Source: Diphasiastrum complanatum (lineage: Eukaryota; Streptophyta; Lycopodiopsida; Lycopodiales; Lycopodiaceae). Taken from it: a DNA stretch of 64,000 bases. The position numbers and the translations under genes are program-made. The DNA lies in contig MU832162.1 in assembly GCA_029204225.1 (NCBI GenBank), forward strand, positions 20,031 through 84,030. Direction: 5' to 3'. The notes under the pieces are model-generated. The model was not told the origin of the DNA. It ran no database searches and saw only the letters and a program-made list of their open reading frames with translations. Below, piece after piece: positions 61,203-64,000 of the stretch (its first letter is position 1; every line of letters starts with the position of its first letter).

Positions 61203-61498
61203 ATGAGATGTTACTACTTCAGCACAGTCTATGTCATGTATAGCAAAGTCCTACCTCATAGCCCCAAATCACCTCTTTCTTCTCTAGGAAATCTCGTGAT
61301 AATTTTGAGTCTAATGATGAGGTTGATATTCCTCTATTCCACATATTCCCCCTTAGTTCTAGTTTTTCTATACGCATTTGCAATTTTGGAGGCATTTTTT
61401 TGCTCCCGCCATTTTCATTATACACATTGGACATGTACTTCATCTTATATGCCTTTTTAGCATTTAAAGGACATCCAAGAATCTCTCTCTCTCTCTCT
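61203..61498 (+). mobile_element. LINE 3' fragment with decayed PIP box and short (CT)n tail
   Basis: At 61275-61340 the frame reads (TAG)PQITSFFSRKSRDNFESN-DEVDIP. It aligns with QPLITSFF...SDDE...IP of the other copies, with TAG in place of the first Gln codon. The 3' UTR has a diverged hairpin ATGCCTTTTTAGCAT, AAAGGACATCCAAGAAT and CT repeats at 61482-61498. Confidence 0.7.
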
Positions 61499-61736
61499 AG
61501 ACGACACCAGCGGGCTCCAGCGCTTTCTCATGTTGCGGCTCGCATTACATCTTTCTACAGCACCAGCACAGACGTGACATCTTGATTGCAGATGATTACT
61601 TGTTTATTTAGTTGATACTAGCTGTTTTCTTTATTTCAGTTTTGGAGACGTTCTATGCGCTCCCATGGTTACTACACACTTGACATGTACCTCATTAGTC
61701 TTATATGCCTTTTGGCATGGAAAAGACATTAATAAA

Positions 61737-61828
<92 letters not shown>

Positions 61829-61847
61829 CCCCCCCCCCCCCCCCCCC
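61499..61847 (+). mobile_element. 5'-truncated LINE copy starting at a CT tract, tail (CT)n plus C22
   Basis: Begins right after the CT tract with RRHQRAPALSHVAARITSFY then STSTDVTS and a stop, matching the end of ORF2 in the 19.4-kb copy. Hairpin ATGCC-TTTT-GGCAT at 61705-61718, GAAAAGACATTAATAAAG, CT repeats 61741-61826 and 22 C at 61826-61847. Confidence 0.78.
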
Positions 61848-62215
61848 GCAAGGGGCATACCGCTCTTGTCCATATGGAGAGATTATGTTCCACATATTAT
61901 GTGCAGGACCCTGCTACCAGATGCTTACTATTCTCTGCTACGGTTTCCCCAGTTGCTCTATACTTTGCTGAGACTTGGTGCCCTGATCTATCATGAGCCT
62001 TGGTTGTCGGTGCTATGTTCCAAATCGTTACCTTTCTTCATAGGATATCGGATTAAGATACCTCCAGATACGTTGTCGCTGCTCTCACTTCATCCCGCAC
62101 CATTGCTGGACAATGTCTTTGGCTTTCTAGAAAGCCTTGCGCCTTTCCTCCACTTGTCTATAAGTCAATTCATCGTCCATAAATGTGACTGCCTTGCAGC
62201 TTAGCCCTTTGTCTA
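61848..62215 (+). other. unrecognised open frame after a CT/C tract
   Basis: A frame of about 115 codons follows the C run (ARGIPLLSIWRDYVPHIMCR, then LLRFPQLLYTLLRLGALIYH, stop at 62202-62204). It is hydrophobic and Leu-rich. Its position suggests a 5'-truncated LINE or other retroposed copy inserted at the CT tract, but I cannot place it in ORF2. Confidence 0.35.
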
Positions 62216-62477
62216 AGGCCTCTCGATGGCACTCCATGGATGTGAATCCAATTATTAAAGTGGGACCATCTATCTTTATCCTCCAAGCTATCTCCATGCC
62301 TAAAGTCTAGTGGTTAAGAGTGGTCTCAAGAAAACACTTCGCCTCACTCGGTGAATCTTGCATATCTAGGATGTTGCATACACAAATGTTATGGTCCTTA
62401 ATTTCCCTCAATTTCTCCTCCAAGAATGTGGCCAGAATCATGGTTGCCATACGTGCCTTCCCCACATTTGAGTTAAA
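62216..62477. other. unassigned DNA left of the minus-strand LINE tail
   Basis: No convincing frame or repeat. It contains the short CTAGTGGTTAAGAG phrase and then the pyrimidine/purine tail of the minus-strand LINE. Confidence 0.35.
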
Positions 62478-64000
62478 GAGAGAGAATAAAATAGAATAAA
62501 ATATATTAATGTCTTTCGGGTGCCCTTGGGCACATAAGACAAAGAAAAAGTACATCAGAAAGGAGCGTTGTCCATGTTGGACTTATTTCTATCCGCTAAA
62601 GCTAAAAAACAGAATAAACTGGAAATAAAACCAAAGCTTAACCTCCAGCTATGGTGAGGGTACAAAAGTAGTAGCTTAACCACCAGCTACGCGGAGGAGT
62701 ACAACTCACTAACTGAAAGAGAAAAACTGTGTGATCTGGTGTGAGGCACACGATGTCCTATGATGACGAACTCTGGACGGTCGAGGAAGACACTGGAGCT
62801 TCTGTCGGCGAGCTGGAATGTCAATCTCACTATCAGAAGTATCCTCCCTAACTCTTTTCTGAAAGAAAAGTCAACACATCTCGCATCGGGATAGGCAAAG
62901 AAAGAACCAAGCGTGAGTGGAGTGTCCTGGTAAAGACAGTGGTATCTGCCTCTGATCTCATAGTAAGCTGGACATAAGAAAATAAAGTGAAACTCATCCT
63001 CAACCTCCTGTAATGTACAGCACCGACAGATCCGTAATGGCCGTGGCATGTCTGCGTATTTGCCAGTCTCAACAGCGAGCTGATGAGAAGAGACCCGAAG
63101 CTGACCGATGCGGTAGCGCAGGCCAAAAGACACCGGCTGAGAGAGATAACTCAGTCTAACGGGAAGCCCTGAAGCATCTAAGTGAAGAAAGTGCATGCGG
63201 TAGAACTGAAACTTAACCCGTGAAGGATCAACGTGAGACCAAACAGTATGTATGAAACTCCGAAGCATACTGAAACCATGAAGACTTAGCCCGCTGCCCA
63301 GCCAAAGTGCGAGAGGATGTAAAAGCCGCTACCACGTATCTGGAGGAATCAAGCTCTGAGATTCTGTGAATGAATGTGTGTCAAAGAAAAGAGGCGACAT
63401 CGTGTGTCTGGATCGTGCACATAATAAGTAAGAGGAAAACCTCTCCATCTGAACAAGAGCAGAGCGCCCCTTGCGGAGCCTAGCCAATGCAGCTGGTCGA
63501 AACGAAAGCAATGGGCCAGAAAAGAGAACACCCAGGTATGTGTAAGACACTACTATCTCTAGAGGTTGTCCATCAAAATAGTGTCTCTCATATACTGCCT
63601 GTTGGTGTTAAACACCATAACCTTAGTCTTTCCAATGTTCACCATTAGCCCCCATATCTGACAGAAAGTATACAAAGCATCCAGATGTCGCTGAAGGTCC
63701 TATAGCTGAACTAGATAGTAAAATCACCATCATCTGCATAAAGAAGGGATGGGGATAACAATATCTGCTAAAGGGACAGCCATCCCCCCCTTCTTCCCGA
63801 ATAATACGCTCAAGCGTCAATGTATATAGCAAAAAGGGTGGGTGATAAAGGACATCCCTGCTTTACCTCGACCGTACTATGAATATATGAAGACCATCCA
63901 TCTCCATCACGAAATCTGGCCAAAACTCTCTCATATAATGTGATGATAGCCGCAATGATCTCCTGTGAGAAACCAAGGGATGCCAAACGCTGGAGCAACA
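62478..64000 (-). mobile_element. LINE ORF2 3' half: RT with YADD, zinc-finger region, 3' hairpin (minus strand, runs off the window)
   Basis: Read leftward from 64000: RT block GFSQEIIAAIITLYERVLAR and STVEVKQGCPLSPTLFAIYI, then after a shift LLSPSLLYADDGDFTI (YADD, about 63735), SYTYLGVLFSGPLLSFRPAA, and the 63268-62687 frame with RLSYLSQPVSFGLRYRIGQL, zinc-binding CRCCTLQEVEDEFHFIFLCP and SFFAYPDARCVDFSF. The tail after that lacks the PIP box seen in other copies. The 3' UTR ends in GTGCCCTTGGGCAC (62520-62533), GAAAGACATTAATATATTTTATTC repeats and CTCTCTCTT. Frameshifts show it is inactive. Confidence 0.85.

Overview
The window is nuclear DNA from a land plant, very probably one with a large repeat-rich genome (gymnosperm-, fern- or lycophyte-like; the exact lineage cannot be read from the sequence). 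The signs are spliceosomal introns of 4 to 17 kb in an otherwise conserved plant gene, dense nested LTR retrotransposons with tRNA-iMet-type primer-binding sites (TGGTATCAGAGC), plant-type CACTA and hAT relics, and LINEs.

The only cellular gene I can support is on the minus strand: the 3' part of a plant DnaJ-X-domain co-chaperone (DnaJ10-like). Its exons join in frame at 51684-51813, 47421-47576, 46992-47170, 32165-32245, then 27169-27315 and/or 10411-10539. The J-domain exons are not in the window and should lie beyond 64000. Most of the window from about 10.4 kb onward is therefore intron of this gene, filled by transposons.

Layout. 1-3.4 kb: AT-rich DNA, a 77-bp triplicate and a long (CT)n. 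3.4-8.4 kb: a decayed CACTA (En/Spm)-like element, with TNPA/Transposase_24-like exons between two arrays of GCAATTTTT/AAAAATTGC repeats. 8.4-10.4 kb: mostly featureless 3' flank. 10.5-27.2 kb (intron): hAT fragments, Ty3/gypsy relics, a 523-bp triplicate, a cluster of LINE copies with (CT)n tails, and two copia gag fragments in opposite orientation. 27.3-32.2 kb: intron with little recognisable content. 32.2-47 kb: intron with copia relics and one complete, young Ty3/gypsy chromovirus (38053-44263, TSD GAGAG, LTRs differing at 4 of 358 positions, intact 1590-aa Gag-Pol with chromodomain). 47.6-51.7 kb: intron with a gypsy integrase relic. 52.6-60.8 kb: copia RNase H and LTR, an internally deleted gypsy, and a copia element, joined as a mosaic. 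61.2-64 kb: more LINE copies, including a minus-strand reverse transcriptase.

The most interesting system is the LINE family. Copies end in a small hairpin plus an AAGACATTAATA motif, then run into (CT)n rather than poly(A). Several copies begin exactly at the end of an older copy's (CT)n tract, as if the element inserts into CT microsatellites. The ORF2 C-terminus repeatedly carries canonical PCNA-binding (PIP-box) motifs next to an acidic SDDE stretch. All identifications come from reading the sequence; no database search was run.
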